DNA of 64,000 nucleotides from Plectrocnemia conspersa. Taxonomy: Eukaryota; Arthropoda; Insecta; Trichoptera; Polycentropodidae. Where the stretch lies: NCBI GenBank assembly GCA_009617715.1, contig VTFK01000111.1, positions 124,001-188,000 of the forward strand, given 5' to 3'. Positions 33,714 to 45,900 of this stretch are shown piece after piece. Both the position numbers and the translations under genes were made by a program. Within the stretch, counting starts at the first letter, position 1; every line of letters begins with the position of its first letter. The notes beneath the pieces were generated by a model. That model was not told where the DNA came from, did not search any database, and worked only from the letters and a program-made list of their open reading frames with translations.

Positions 33714-36700
33714 TTACATTTTGAAATCTTTCCAGGTAGTGATATCTACGAAAGGTATGGACGGACTCTGGCAGTGTACTGGATGGTTTCTGTTTAAAAA
33801 AAATGCTTTATCTATAAAATTATACATATAATCAATACGACAATTGCGAGTGTACACATATAACACATAAGTGTTTATTTATTAATACTTAAAAATAAAA
33901 TACGCACTTATAATAATAATATAATCTCCAGCTTGACGAATGCTCATTTTTTACATCATTTTTAAATTAAATTAAGAAATCTGCTTATACTGTATTTGCG
34001 TTAACACAGTCAGTTCGAGAGCTATCCATTCCATCATCTTATATATAATTGTTCTAAGCTGCTTCCGCTTCCAGACGCGCATATTTTAATATGAAACATT
34101 CTATGCTCAATTTTCTACTCTGTAAATCGTATCGCTTTGTATGAACGGTGTATAGATTAATACACGTAAACAAAGGAAATATATAAAAATAAAAATTGAA
34201 TTTGCTCCGTTGCTTTCCGAGACACCGGTAATGCATTCTGTTGTTTCGACCAATGAAAAATGAGCATTCAAATATAAAACAAAATGGCCGCCATCAACGT
34301 GACAACAGTATCAATAATTTTGTTATGCGACAAAAAAATTTCATTAATTGTTCATGTGCGTTGTTCGATTCGTCTGAATATAAATAATCGGATTGCAAAT
34401 TAACTAGGTATGTTATAACTATGAAAATGAAATATATACATAATGTGCGTAAGGATTTTAAGAAAAAATTGATTAAACTAGATCTTCGTAATGAAATCTT
34501 CAAATTTGGAATTCCTGTCAACGGGCTCCGAAGGCCGAAAAGTGAGATTTTCCTTTTACAATACATAAAAAAATTATCATACCCAAACTTTCCATCTCTT
34601 TCTAAATTATGGATAATGATGAAATGGATAGATTTAGAACTGACTGTTAACACAAATATAGTATAGATAAATATATGTTTGAAAACATTTTAAATTTGGT
34701 GTTTGTTGCTAGGTTCTAATATTTACAAAAATATACAAGGAATAAAATATATTATATTTAAAAAAAATGTAGCTATTTTTTATCTAGCATATTTGCATTG
34801 ATTTTATTGATTTTTATAACGTGAAGCTCAAAAATATTTTTATGCTTACCCTGGTGCGTCTCTTTTGATGAAGGCATTTGGTGATTGGTATTGGAGTTCG
34901 ATGTGATCGCTATTGTCGCATATTAACCTCGCCATTGTCACCTTTTGATTTCACTCAGTTGAGCTGTCGACAATATAAAAAATAGAATACTTGTCTTTAG
35001 TCTTCATGAGCAATATTAATCTAAGGATAATAACGAACCTGGTGTAAAGTGTCCAGGATTGAATGATGGGCTGTGCTCGTAGAAATGTCTATCCCCGCGT
35101 TTGAACCTCGAAAACTGGTCTGCTATAATCTCTCTAAAGGTATACCCAACCAATGCTTCGTCTTCCGGAGCTTCCAAAAGACCTCCTATCCACAGATCGA
35201 TATCGTCGACGTCGGCGTAGACTTGTGATAAATGCTCTGCCACCTAAATTCACCAAAAAAATATAAATCCTAACTAATAGGCTGAATTATTCATAGAAAA
35301 AAATCTGTAGTGGAGACTTTTTATATTGATAACATATTGTAAGTAGCTGTTAAAACTGAATCTCTATCTATTCAGCATTTGGGAATTCTTCAGATTCCAC
35401 TTCGTGAGTTTTTGACGAGTATTTAGTCATCTGCTTGAACCACTCTCTTTCTCAAGAATATGGAAAATCGTTCAATAATGAATGCCCTAAGAAGATTATT
35501 TTTCACGAAGAGAAACAGACAACTTCGAAGATTGAAGATGAAAGAAAAATAAGAAGAATATGATCCTTGCGATGGAGCTACTAGGTAGAGAAGTTACACT
35601 TTTAATAATGAAGAAACGACGAATCGATTCGAGACGTGTCATTTGAAAATAAACATACCTTGTCTCCAAACTCTTGGAAATGCTTAATCTTAGGCAAACC
35701 GACGAGCTGCCTGTAATCATTGTAGCCTCTCAATCCGTGATCCCGACCTCTCTGAATATTGATAGAAGCCAGATCCAATCCGAAGGGGCTTCCACCTCGG
35801 AACATGTATTTGGTCAACTGAAAAAAAACTATATTAAACGCACATTCAGAAAAAAATGTTGCAAGGGCAAGAAGCATCCGTACCATTTTGGTGACGGAAG
35901 GATCAGTTTCTTGCATCGGCTGCGAAGTCATTCCAATAAGCAAACGATCGTAGAAATCTTTGACCCTCATTCTGGCCGGTTGGAACATGACTTCTGGAAG
36001 CGAGATCTTCTCATCCAACCCTTCGGCGTCTGGAACTCTATTATGGTCATATTTTAACAGAAAGCTCTTCAAACTCAATCGATCTAAATCGACAATGCTC
36101 ACTCTAGATGGCCGTCGACTGTAGAATGTCCGAATCTAAACGCTGCGACGCCGAATTCGTTTGTTAAACTAGGATTTGCGTGTCCGTCGTAATCTGACGA
36201 ATACTGTTCTAACGGTTTGGGCTTCAGTTGGAACTCGACCATAGTTTTTTCGCCTGTAAATATTTCAAGAAGTGAATTCTAGCCTCTATCGCCGCTCTGC
36301 TGAACACTGACCTAAGATCAACGGAAGATATTCGTTGTAGATTATGTGCTGGAATTCTGCTATGGCTATTCTTCTGGCTTCTAAGAAGAGAACTTGGTCT
36401 GGCCAATGGGGGTTTATCTTAAATAAGGTGTCGGCTATTCTGTTGTGCTCCCTCGTGAAGATCATGTGAATCGCCACCAAGCTTAACATTTGGTTGACGT
36501 GTCCGTCGCCTGCAACGTAAAGCAATTTTGCATTTTTTATCACAAAGATAATGTAAAACTACATGCTGATTTCAGAAAAAAGATAAATGTCTCCCGCATC
36601 CTGGCTGCCGTTGAGACATTCGCTCGTGATCTTCCTATGCCTACCAACGTGCGTGGTAGGGATAGGGCAGGCTCACACGATACAAATCGAATAAGGATAA

Positions 36701-39700
36701 CGACTACGACCCATACGCTTCATATCTAATTATTTTAAATTAAAAGTTTCACTAAAAATTTAAATTATGGTTTTTAAAATAAGAAAAGTGCAATTTATAT
36801 TTTAAATGCTTCTATAAAGATTTTTTGTCTACCTAAAATGCCTTTATATAATATTATAATTCTAAGAAGGGCGAATACATCCATTTAAAAAATTATACAA
36901 CTGCTTGAATACTTGAAAAATCCATGCGCTACGAATCTGCTAATACTCTTAAAATATTGTTTTACAGAGTTGTACTTAAAAACGAGAATATAATTTGTTA
37001 GACAAAAAAGCGTACCAGATTTAAAACAAGCAGATCCTTGCTCCATAGTGATGCAGTCGTTTTTATCTTCGCTCAACGGAAGCAGGTCTCTTCCGAAATC
37101 GTTGAACATTTTCATGCGACCACCGACGGACTCTCTCAAGCTTTCCAAAGTGGACGGATCAGACCCGTACACCTGCGATAGATCCAAAAAGTGGGTAACG
37201 CCGTTCATCTGAAGTCAAAAATTGAATTCAATTAAATATTTTTCCTTACTTGGACTTATAAATATAGTGATCCGGATTAAATCTACATGAGCATCGACTC
37301 TCTAACACTTTGAGCGGTTTCGCCGTACATGTACGGTGGTCGATCATTCACTGTTTTGAGGTACCGCATATAGGTATATATTTACATATATAACTGGGGA
37401 AATAATAAATAGAAAACATTATATTTATATAATAATGAAAAGAAGATGAAATAATGAAAAGAAACATTAAAATTATATCTACCCTGCAGCAGGCCGAAAT
37501 AGTGGACAGTGGAAAACAAAATTACTTATCAAGAAGCCAAAATGTATCGTAGATTACAATAATCTTATAAATAGAGTTGATTTTGCAGATCAGTATTTAT
37601 CATATAATCCCATATTCAGAAAATCTGTTTGTCTGGTACGTTGTACAAATAATAAACAAAATGGTCAATATGCGAATATCATCAGGTATATTGACCGTGA
37701 AGTGTTTATAAATATTTTATTGCTATGCGATTCAAAATTTGATGGTAATATAAAATATATGGGATATAATCATAGTACATCATTTTTTTACCCGAGTTTT
37801 GAGCTTCTGGAATTTAGGATAACTATTTTAATTAATATTATTCTAGGACCATCTGTGACTAAAGCGATAAATAAATACGTTACGGTAATTCGCAGTTTAA
37901 TGTATGTTTTTATTATATAAAGTTGAAATGACGGAACGCATAAATTTGTGCACACGGTATCTAAAGTGTTAACGCAATCAATTATACTAGATGTCGGTCT
38001 CTCACTATCGCGAGGTACCGCAGCTACCGAGTGTACGAATATCAGACGCTCAACTTTTTGCCTTTTAAATTTTATTTTTGTCTCGTTCAGATTTTTTCGA
38101 ATATTTGTTCTTAATATCTTGAAGTATAAATAAGATAAAAATGCATTTCTAGTTATTTTTATTATATTTCACCCATCTAGATCACTATTGAGCGTTGCAT
38201 GTTTTCTTAGAGCAATACAAACAAAGAGAAGTAAAAATTGATTATGTGAACGTAAGATTATTATAAGCTCGCGGATGGATTAATATTACGATGTTTACAG
38301 TACAGTTTTAATACTTGTATGAAGTAGTGCTTTGAATCAATGCAGAAAAAGAAAGCTTTAAATTAATATACTTGCCTGTTTTGCATATCCCATTGCGCAA
38401 TCGTGATCTGGTGCTAGCTGAGTTCTGACAAAGTTCATGCAAGTGTGGCGAAATTGGGAGTAGAATTCGTCGCCGCTAGTATCAATGGGGAAGCAGCCGA
38501 AATGTTGCATATTAGCAGGAAGCTCGAAGGAACCGTCATCTGAACAGCAGGAGATAGCTTTGCCGTTTTCTGGAATTATATGCATATTTCCTTTGGGGAC
38601 TTGTTGAAAGCAGCGAAGAGGAATGCGAGACAGTTCTACTCACGAAACGTTAAAGTGACACTGGATGAAACATCGTGAGTTATGAACTGGCCAAATTCCA
38701 TGGCGAACAAGTTGGCGTAGGGATGTTTTCGGTCTCGATCTGGAAGAAGTCTACTGGACACGAAGCGGGCCGACTTCAACGGAAGGTGCTTGCCTGCCAC
38801 CGACATTCTGGGGGACCATATGCCTGTGGAATTGAAAAAATGTAGAAGCTTCGACGATAAAATACCCTATCTGCTTTCTGCGTTGAATGAGTCTTTATGT
38901 CAATAATAAAAAGCAAGTTAAATCGTGTCTGAATTTAAAGAATATTTAGAAGGACAAGAACAGCAATTTGGTCTAACGTTTGATGTTTAATCTCCAAATA
39001 AAATCTAAAAATACAGTCTCAAGTTTACAACAATTCGAAAATTAAATGAAAAATGGATGAAGTATTCTATGAACTGTAATTACAACTTAAATATTTCACT
39101 TAAAAGTTTATTTCATCAATGTTTATGTTGCTTGTGTGTCACTATGACACTAATATGCTTGCAGAAAAATAATATCACCAACCTCATGAGTCGATCAGAT
39201 TTTCAGGGGTTAGATATCGACTAAAGAAACTTTCGAATAATTTAAAACATTGCATTATAAGAAATAAGTAAAAGAGAAAGGTGAAGAGAAACAATTAAGC
39301 ATGCAATGGATCAACCGGTCCAAATTGCACGAAGGAGAGGAATACTGAAATAATACCATCGTCGTAATTAGGTGGCAATAGTCTTTCAGTAGCAGTTCTT
39401 GTAGCTCCCCAAGTAGGATGAAACGGATTATTGCAAGAGCCATCTATAGTTCTATATCTGAACGTTGGGTCGCACGTCGGTTGTGGTGGACAAGAAGCAT
39501 CTGGAATCAAATTTAAATTATTATATAACTCAAAGTTCCAACGAAGTATAAAAAAGTATATGTACCGTTGACAGAAGCTCTCGCCATCCCCAAAGATATA
39601 TCATTTGGTTCGATGTTTTGCCTCTCCTTCAACATTTGCATGGCAAATAAGTTTTCGAAAGCCAAAGAGTTGAGAGTAATGGCTTTATCGCTTTCCAAGC

Positions 39701-40906
39701 TTCGTTGCAACTGTAAAAGTATTACATTTGCACTTTTTTGTTGCAAAAATCTTATTGTAAAGAGTTATTAAAACAACCTGAAAATGTCCGAATGAAGGTT
39801 TTCCTCTGGACACTGTAGTGTTGTATTTGTTGTTCGTGATTATTTCATGTTCTGCCTCTGCCAACTTTTTCATCTTCAGTTTGGACTTGCTCTTTGCATC
39901 TTCTAGAGATTTCTCCTCAAATTTAACAGCAGAACGCGCTTTAAGATCTTCGGCGGCTGTTAATAAAATAATGGTTTATCGTATTAATGTTTCATTTTAA
40001 AGGGAATATTTAAATCTGAATTCAGTTGTATTATTAAGATCGCTTCAAATTGAATTCAAAATAGAAAAAAAGTGTAAATTATTACAAATTACACAAAGCA
40101 CGTGACGAATAAATGAGCAGTCGGTCGGTAAAGACTCAAATTTTTTCCTTATATGTGTGTTCGTATACAAGTGCAAGCGTAGTGGTGGCAGAGATAAAAC
40201 CGACTTGTACCTTAATAGGTCGCAAATTAACTCAAAATTATTTGTATAATATATAGAAATTTCGGAAATGTTCTAGAACTTACATAAAAGTAAGAATTAT
40301 TAATCTAACAAAATGTGCCAATAACTGCGACGTATAATCGCCGCATTATTCAACGGAAAAGGTTCAATTTTTGTGCACGAGAATGCGCGATCACACGTCG
40401 CAAAATTTCCTATACATTTAAAAGTTTAATGAAATATTTTCTCATCCGTCTTTGGAATAAATGTGCCGATGCAATTAATAAAGATTAGCTGATAAAAAAA
40501 TATTTGATTTAAAAGGTTGAAACCCGAAATAATTTTTCAAGCAATAGTACAAACTCGTATGATTCTGTCCAGTCGAGCAGCATACTCCAGATCTGGTGGG
40601 AGATACGTGGCACTGGACTATCTTGGCTTCCGGTCTCGTCAGCGCAGGGCATAGGACTTTGGGCACGCACGAAGATCCTCCGGGACAAGAAGAGCAATTT
40701 TTTTGTCCTTCGCCTACGATACAATCGAGATGATGAAGATTATCCGGATTACCCTCTTATATCTCTGAAGACTCACATTCTTCATGGTGCTGTGAAGAAT
40801 CTTGCCTCGGGTGCTGTTCTTCCAGATGAGACCTCTGGAAGTGGACATGGCTTTGGACTAGGACGCAGAACAGCAACAGGCACGCGAAGATGCCTCCGTT
40901 GGCCAT
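33714..40906 (-). CDS. Secreted animal heme peroxidase (chorion-peroxidase-like), 15 exons, two apparent frame breaks
   Basis: Exons in gene order: 40906-40777, 40713-40555, 39956-39778, 39710-39566, 39500-39357, 38823-38644, 38569-38376, 37208-37016, 36509-36312, 36253-36103, 36073-35884, 35817-35659, 35243-35039, 34963-34850, 33789-33714. The product is about 805 residues: a signal peptide (about 1-20), a cysteine-rich CLIP-like knot ([10 protein letters not shown] to GVCCST), a charged linker, then the peroxidase domain. Key residues are present: distal histidine in FGQFITHDV, distal arginine in TREHNRIA, proximal histidine in FRFGHS, and NIQRGRDHG. The family oxidises substrates with H2O2, for example crosslinking eggshell or cuticle proteins. 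The frame breaks are a 29-base gap between exons 10 and 11, and one missing A in exon 14. The exon 7 donor is GC (CAG|GCAAGT). Everything else reads cleanly, so sequence error is more likely than loss of function. Confidence 0.85.
34046..34406 (+). repeat. Dispersed repeat C, copy 1
   Basis: It contains GTAAATCGTATCGCT, ACACGTAAACAAAGGAAATA, AAATTGAATTTGCTCCG and CGGATTGCAAATTAACTA in order. The same set recurs in the same orientation at 49304-49685. It lies in the last peroxidase intron. Confidence 0.8.
37525..37917 (+). mobile_element. piggyBac-like transposase fragment
   Basis: The plus-strand frame from about 37528 gives [20 protein letters not shown] and then [12 protein letters not shown]. 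This resembles the piggyBac transposase segment that runs kPkvI.DYN...gVD..Dq.ls.Y...RK. A further short frame to 37917 has no clear match. It sits in the GC-AG intron of the peroxidase gene, opposite to the gene. The fragment is short, so the family call is moderately sure. Confidence 0.65.
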
Positions 40907-41724
40907 TTTCTGCAAAATTAAAGATGTTGCGTAACAACAGTAGAATGGAGGAATAGAAGACTGGTATACCCGATCGACTGGCAGCCACCAGGGCTAGCAC
41001 CTGAGTAGTACAAAGATTCGGTGGATTTGTGACAATACTCGAAGTTAATTGCGTCATAATTACTTTTCAAGTAATCGATCTCCCGCGATAAAATTTGATG
41101 AACGTTCGGATATTTAGTATGGTAAAAATAATACCTCAGGGAGTGGCCGTCTTCCAAATTTGACTATGCATTGACTGCGTGCCAGAATTATCAGTGGCTC
41201 GTGGCTGATTTATTTGCTTTATATTTTTTTTATTAGTGATAATGCATGTTTAATGTTAAAAAAAAACAGTTGTAGTTAGTAATATAAGCTAAATAAATAC
41301 AACGAGATTTTTATTAATAAAATTTGTATTAATAAAAACAAATATTATTTATTAAAAAAATAAACTATTGATAAAATTTCCCAAATCACAAATATTGAAA
41401 TACTAATTATTTTGTTTCTTATCTCAATCATCGCGTTCTTAGATTAATTTCACGCGGCAAGCGCGTGGAGCCAAAATAAATAAAACCGTTCATCTCAGAC
41501 CACTCTTTGCGCGGCGTGCGATTCTAATACAATGCCAAGCGTCATCGTTTTTCGAACGTTTCAAATTATTATAGCATATATTTTTAGTAGCTGATACAAA
41601 GTCTTTCATACATTTATGATCGTCTTTTTAATTATATGCTGTGTCTGACTCATTAAAAAATATGTTTATTTTTCATTGTACTCATACTACTATCTACTGT
41701 ACTATCTAACTTAGACTGGTCAAG
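40907..41724. other. Upstream region of the peroxidase gene
   Basis: A splice-acceptor-like TTTGCAG lies three bases before the peroxidase ATG on the minus strand, so a 5' untranslated intron is possible. The open frame at 40918-41157 has no certain match. The rest is AT-rich with no recognisable feature. Confidence 0.35.
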
Positions 41725-42530
41725 ATTTACATATATAATATTAAATGGTAAGAATTATTTTGACATGGTTAGAATAATTTTTTCAGTTAATATTTATTGT
41801 TCTTTAGTCAGTATTTATAAAGAATAGCCAGTATTTATATTATATGCTCTATGTTATTTAACCTCAATGTCAGTTTTATGTTAACAGCTGGTCAACATGG
41901 TCATTATTAAGGTGTTTTAGAGCCAACTTCTTTGGTTGGGCCCGCAGCATTGTCAGAAGTCATTACAACACGCCAAGCGTGCTCTCTGACGCCGCTCTAT
42001 CGTTATTTCCGCTTCCTTTGTCGTTCTGTATACTTTCGCGTCTTACATACAAATAAATAGATTCGGTGCAGATTCGTTGAAAGTTATTCATGTTAACCTG
42101 TTGTGCGTACAAGATATTTGATAAGATAGTTCTAAAATAAATCTTTTTTTGCTCATTTATATACATATTAACTTAATAATATTTTATTCATTTACGTTTT
42201 ATTTTAACGATTTAATATTTCTTTTGACTCTGAATAATATAAATATGATCATTTATTATTATAATTCTGATCTTCCTTTATTTTTATTCTGACCTAATGC
42301 TATTTTTATTTAGTTTAGGTGCGAATTAAATATTTCTAAAATAAATAATTTATTGCACATTTAAATTTATGTTTTAATATTTTTTTTTAATTCACATGAT
42401 CGTCCTATATATTTATTCTGACCGTATGCTATTTTTATTCTAACTAATTTGATGTTTATTCTGATCCTGAATAATATAATTCTGAGCGGAATTTGATTTT
42501 TATTCTGACCCAAAGTTCATTTAAATTTTT
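41725..42530 (-). repeat. Dispersed repeat A, reverse copy
   Basis: Read on the minus strand it repeats the landmarks of 32570-33240: GGTCAGAATAAAAAT units, AGGACGATCATGTGAATTAA, AGAGCGGCGTCAGAGAGCAC, AATAATGACCATG, TTGAGGTTAAA and AGAGCATATAATA. It is upstream of both the peroxidase (-) and the first SV2-like gene (+), in the interval between their start codons. Confidence 0.75.
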
Positions 42531-42997
42531 ATGACGCATTGGAAAAACCTGACAATTTAAAATTGTCAGATTTTAAATAAAAAATAAAATAAACATTATA
42601 AAACTAGGAGGGAAGTTTTCATTTCGAATCGAAAAAATCTCTTTACACGACCCAAAATATTTTTTTTTTAAATATGAATTTATTATTAATATCCAAGATT
42701 TGTAAAAATGCTGGCCATTGATTTGGATGGCAAAGTAAACGCGTCGCCAATGGCAAAATTAGAATCATATTGCGTCGGCGATCGAAGGGCAGTCGATTTG
42801 TGCATTTGTTTCTGTGCACATTCAGATTCTGCAGTACCTACCGTCTACCTTCTACTCATCTTCGGCGAACAACAATACAAGAAAACAGTTCGCATGTGAT
42901 ATTGGAACAATATGTGCGTCGAGTGCAAAACCTTCACTCTTATGTCACATGTTCATAGTGCGAGAAGACACTTCGACCCTTGAACGACACAACAGAA

Positions 42998-45900
42998 ATG
43001 GGTGAGTTCTAAATTGAAACCCTGAATCGTTTCATTGATTGTGTTGCAGATTAGGCACGACCATACCAATAACTTTTATTCTTTACCTTCACTCTTTCAA
43101 TAACAATCCTGATATTAAGCCGATTATCTATTTCATCTTTTAATTTAAATCTCTAAGTCCTCTAGTTCTAATTGATGAAAAGCTACTTTTGATCTCATGC
43201 TTTCACTGCTCATATGCACAATCGCAGGATAATCAAATATTATTGATGAAGTGTTTAAAAATGTCATATATGAAATGAGTACTTCACATACAGCATCCTG
43301 CCTACAACCGTGATTAAATAGCTCTAAAGTGTATTTGTTAACAGCTCTATTAATCACACTTTTAAAACTCAAAATAATACACAAGCGAAGGGTTGATATC
43401 GCCAATATTATACAACACTTTACTTGACACAACGATCATATGCGATTTCTGCGATATCTTCGATATATTTAAGCAGAATTTTACTTTATTTACTCGAGAA
43501 AAAATCTCGTGATCGTCACCAGGATGAGTGGATTCGTGCAGCGCATTCTAGTGTCGTAATAATCAAGTGCACGTTCATTGTCGTCTATTTTTGGTGTTTG
43601 GCAGACGATGACAAGTTCGAGCGGGCTGACTTTGAGACGGCCATCCAGCATGCGGGTAAATATTCTACTTCTACTTCTTAGGTCTGCTACTTTCGCGATA
43701 AATGTGAAATTTTCCTCTCAGGCTATGGAAGGTACCAGGCTCGGCTTCTGGTGGTGTGCGGCATCATCTATGCCACTTGCGCCATGTCTACGACCACCCT
43801 GAGTTTCGTTTTGCCTTCTGCAGAATGCGACTTCAACCTCACTTCCAGCGACAAGGGGAAACTGAACGCGACGCCTCTAATAGGTAGGATATAGCTAGCA
43901 TCGTTTCGAAGCAAATTTTTATGGTGTGTTTTTTTCTAGGCATGGTGACTGGTTCCTATATCTGGGGTTCACTAGCCGACTCCAGAGGTAGACGCACTGC
44001 TATTCTATGCGCGCTTATTCTAGACTCTGCAGCTGCTGTGATATCTTCCGTTGCTAGCAGTTTTCCCCTATTCCTCGCTTGCAGGTAGCTATCTATTCTG
44101 TCTCTGATAATGTCGTTTAAGAACGGTTGTGCCATTTTGTACTGATAGTGTCAGAATGTGGTATGAATAGTGGCTTTCATACTTTATGCTGCTTCCTGCT
44201 CCCTATAAATACTAGCTATTCTTTATACTGAACTAAATAAAAAAAAATAATTTCTTTCCCCATTTTACATATTTCTGCTTTTGAAGAATAACTAAAGTAG
44301 TCATTTATTTTTTGACTGGTGAAAGATTTTGGATTGTGCAAATATTCAATTAGTAACATCAATGTCTAGTTTCTTCGATTATATAATTTTTCTTTAATTT
44401 TTCGTTGAAATCTTGATATTAGCGCTTTTTTTTTCAACCGTTTTAACCAAAATATATGGCCCTTTCGGCTGTCAATAATAAATGAGAGACAATTGTCAAT
44501 AACAATATTTTTAGATTATCGATTCCCATGCGTAATTTATTCTTATCGTAGAGGGTTCTTACATCACTAAAGCAAAGATAAAGCCGCCGGCCGGTTAAAG
44601 TAATAGAAAATAGCAAAAAAAATGTTGATCATTCAAATATTTTAAATCTTCCGAAAAAATATGCATATTTTCAAACAACTGACACAAACACCTTCGGATA
44701 GATTTCTTATCGGGGTGTCTTCTTTAATCTTTGATTATATTTTGATTATATCATGATTATATTCTCTAGGTTAAATTCATAAATCCTTATTTTTATCTTT
44801 CAGTAACATGTCCGACCTTTATTAATAAGGCTCAAATTTAGTCTTAAAATATTATAAACATCTTAAAAACTGAATAACAAATGAAATATTCCATAATGTA
44901 TTCCAAATTTCTACGCCCAAAGGGTGTAACTTCGCAGCCAGAAAGACGCCGGAAACTTGTAACAAATTTTATTGTATAATATTACATATATATTACAACA
45001 AACTATGGTGGGCGAGTATCACTTTTTTCCGAGCACTGATGAATAAGCTGGCGAAGGGATGATGTCTAGTGGATGGTCCTCTGATGTCTCGTAAACTGGC
45101 GTGTTTCCTCTTGCTATTCGCCGATGTCCTCTGGCCGTCTGCTGTCTCAGACCGTCTACCATTTGGAGATCGGCCTTAAATATCATATGTTCGGAAAGCT
45201 GTCGGACGAATCATGATCATGCTGCAACCAATTGTTGCACTCGTTTATTCGATCAACGAAATATGTCCACACCTCTAGAAAGTGACATTTGCTTGATGGA
45301 CATATTTGAAGGTGGAATTGTGCGACGGGTTAAATGTAGATAAACAGTGCATTTTGTTGCCGATGGTATATTGTTTCCGAACCCATTACGCAACAAAGAA
45401 ATATTTTTTCTCTGCATCGTTTTTGTTTTAAAAAATCACTGTTTTGATTTTTAAAAAAAAATATTGCGGCTATCCAGTCTTTGAGATTCTTATATGTGGC
45501 TCATACTGGCAGTATGTTTAGCCATCCCTGTTATATAGTTTGAGCAATTATTTTATCTTCGCATTTAACAAGTATTTGCTAAAATTGGTTCTGTCTTAGA
45601 AACCCAAGTGAAAACGAACAAGACTGGCATATTTTTTTGTAGTTGACGTCTTTCCCCGCAGGTTTTTCAACGGATTCGGCGTCATCGGTGCCACCAGCTT
45701 GGTGTTTCCCTATTTCGGCGACTTTCTCAGCATAAAGCACAGAGATGTAATGCTGTGCAGGTTGGAGGTGTTCTGGACCATGGGCACCATCCTCCTACCG
45801 GGTTAGTTCCACGAATTACTCCCAGAAGCTCTCGGGACGACGTTGCGTTTGTGATTTCAGCCGTGGCTTGGGGTGTCATACCGAATCCTTGGTGGTGGTT

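Noticed and set aside
34421..34666. Open frame of 81 codons next to repeat C
   Set aside because: Very A-rich, no family match, and inside a peroxidase intron.
40918..41157. Minus-strand frame with LEDGHSLRYY, similar to a short ubiquitin string
   Set aside because: Only about ten residues resemble ubiquitin and the rest does not, so chance is likely.
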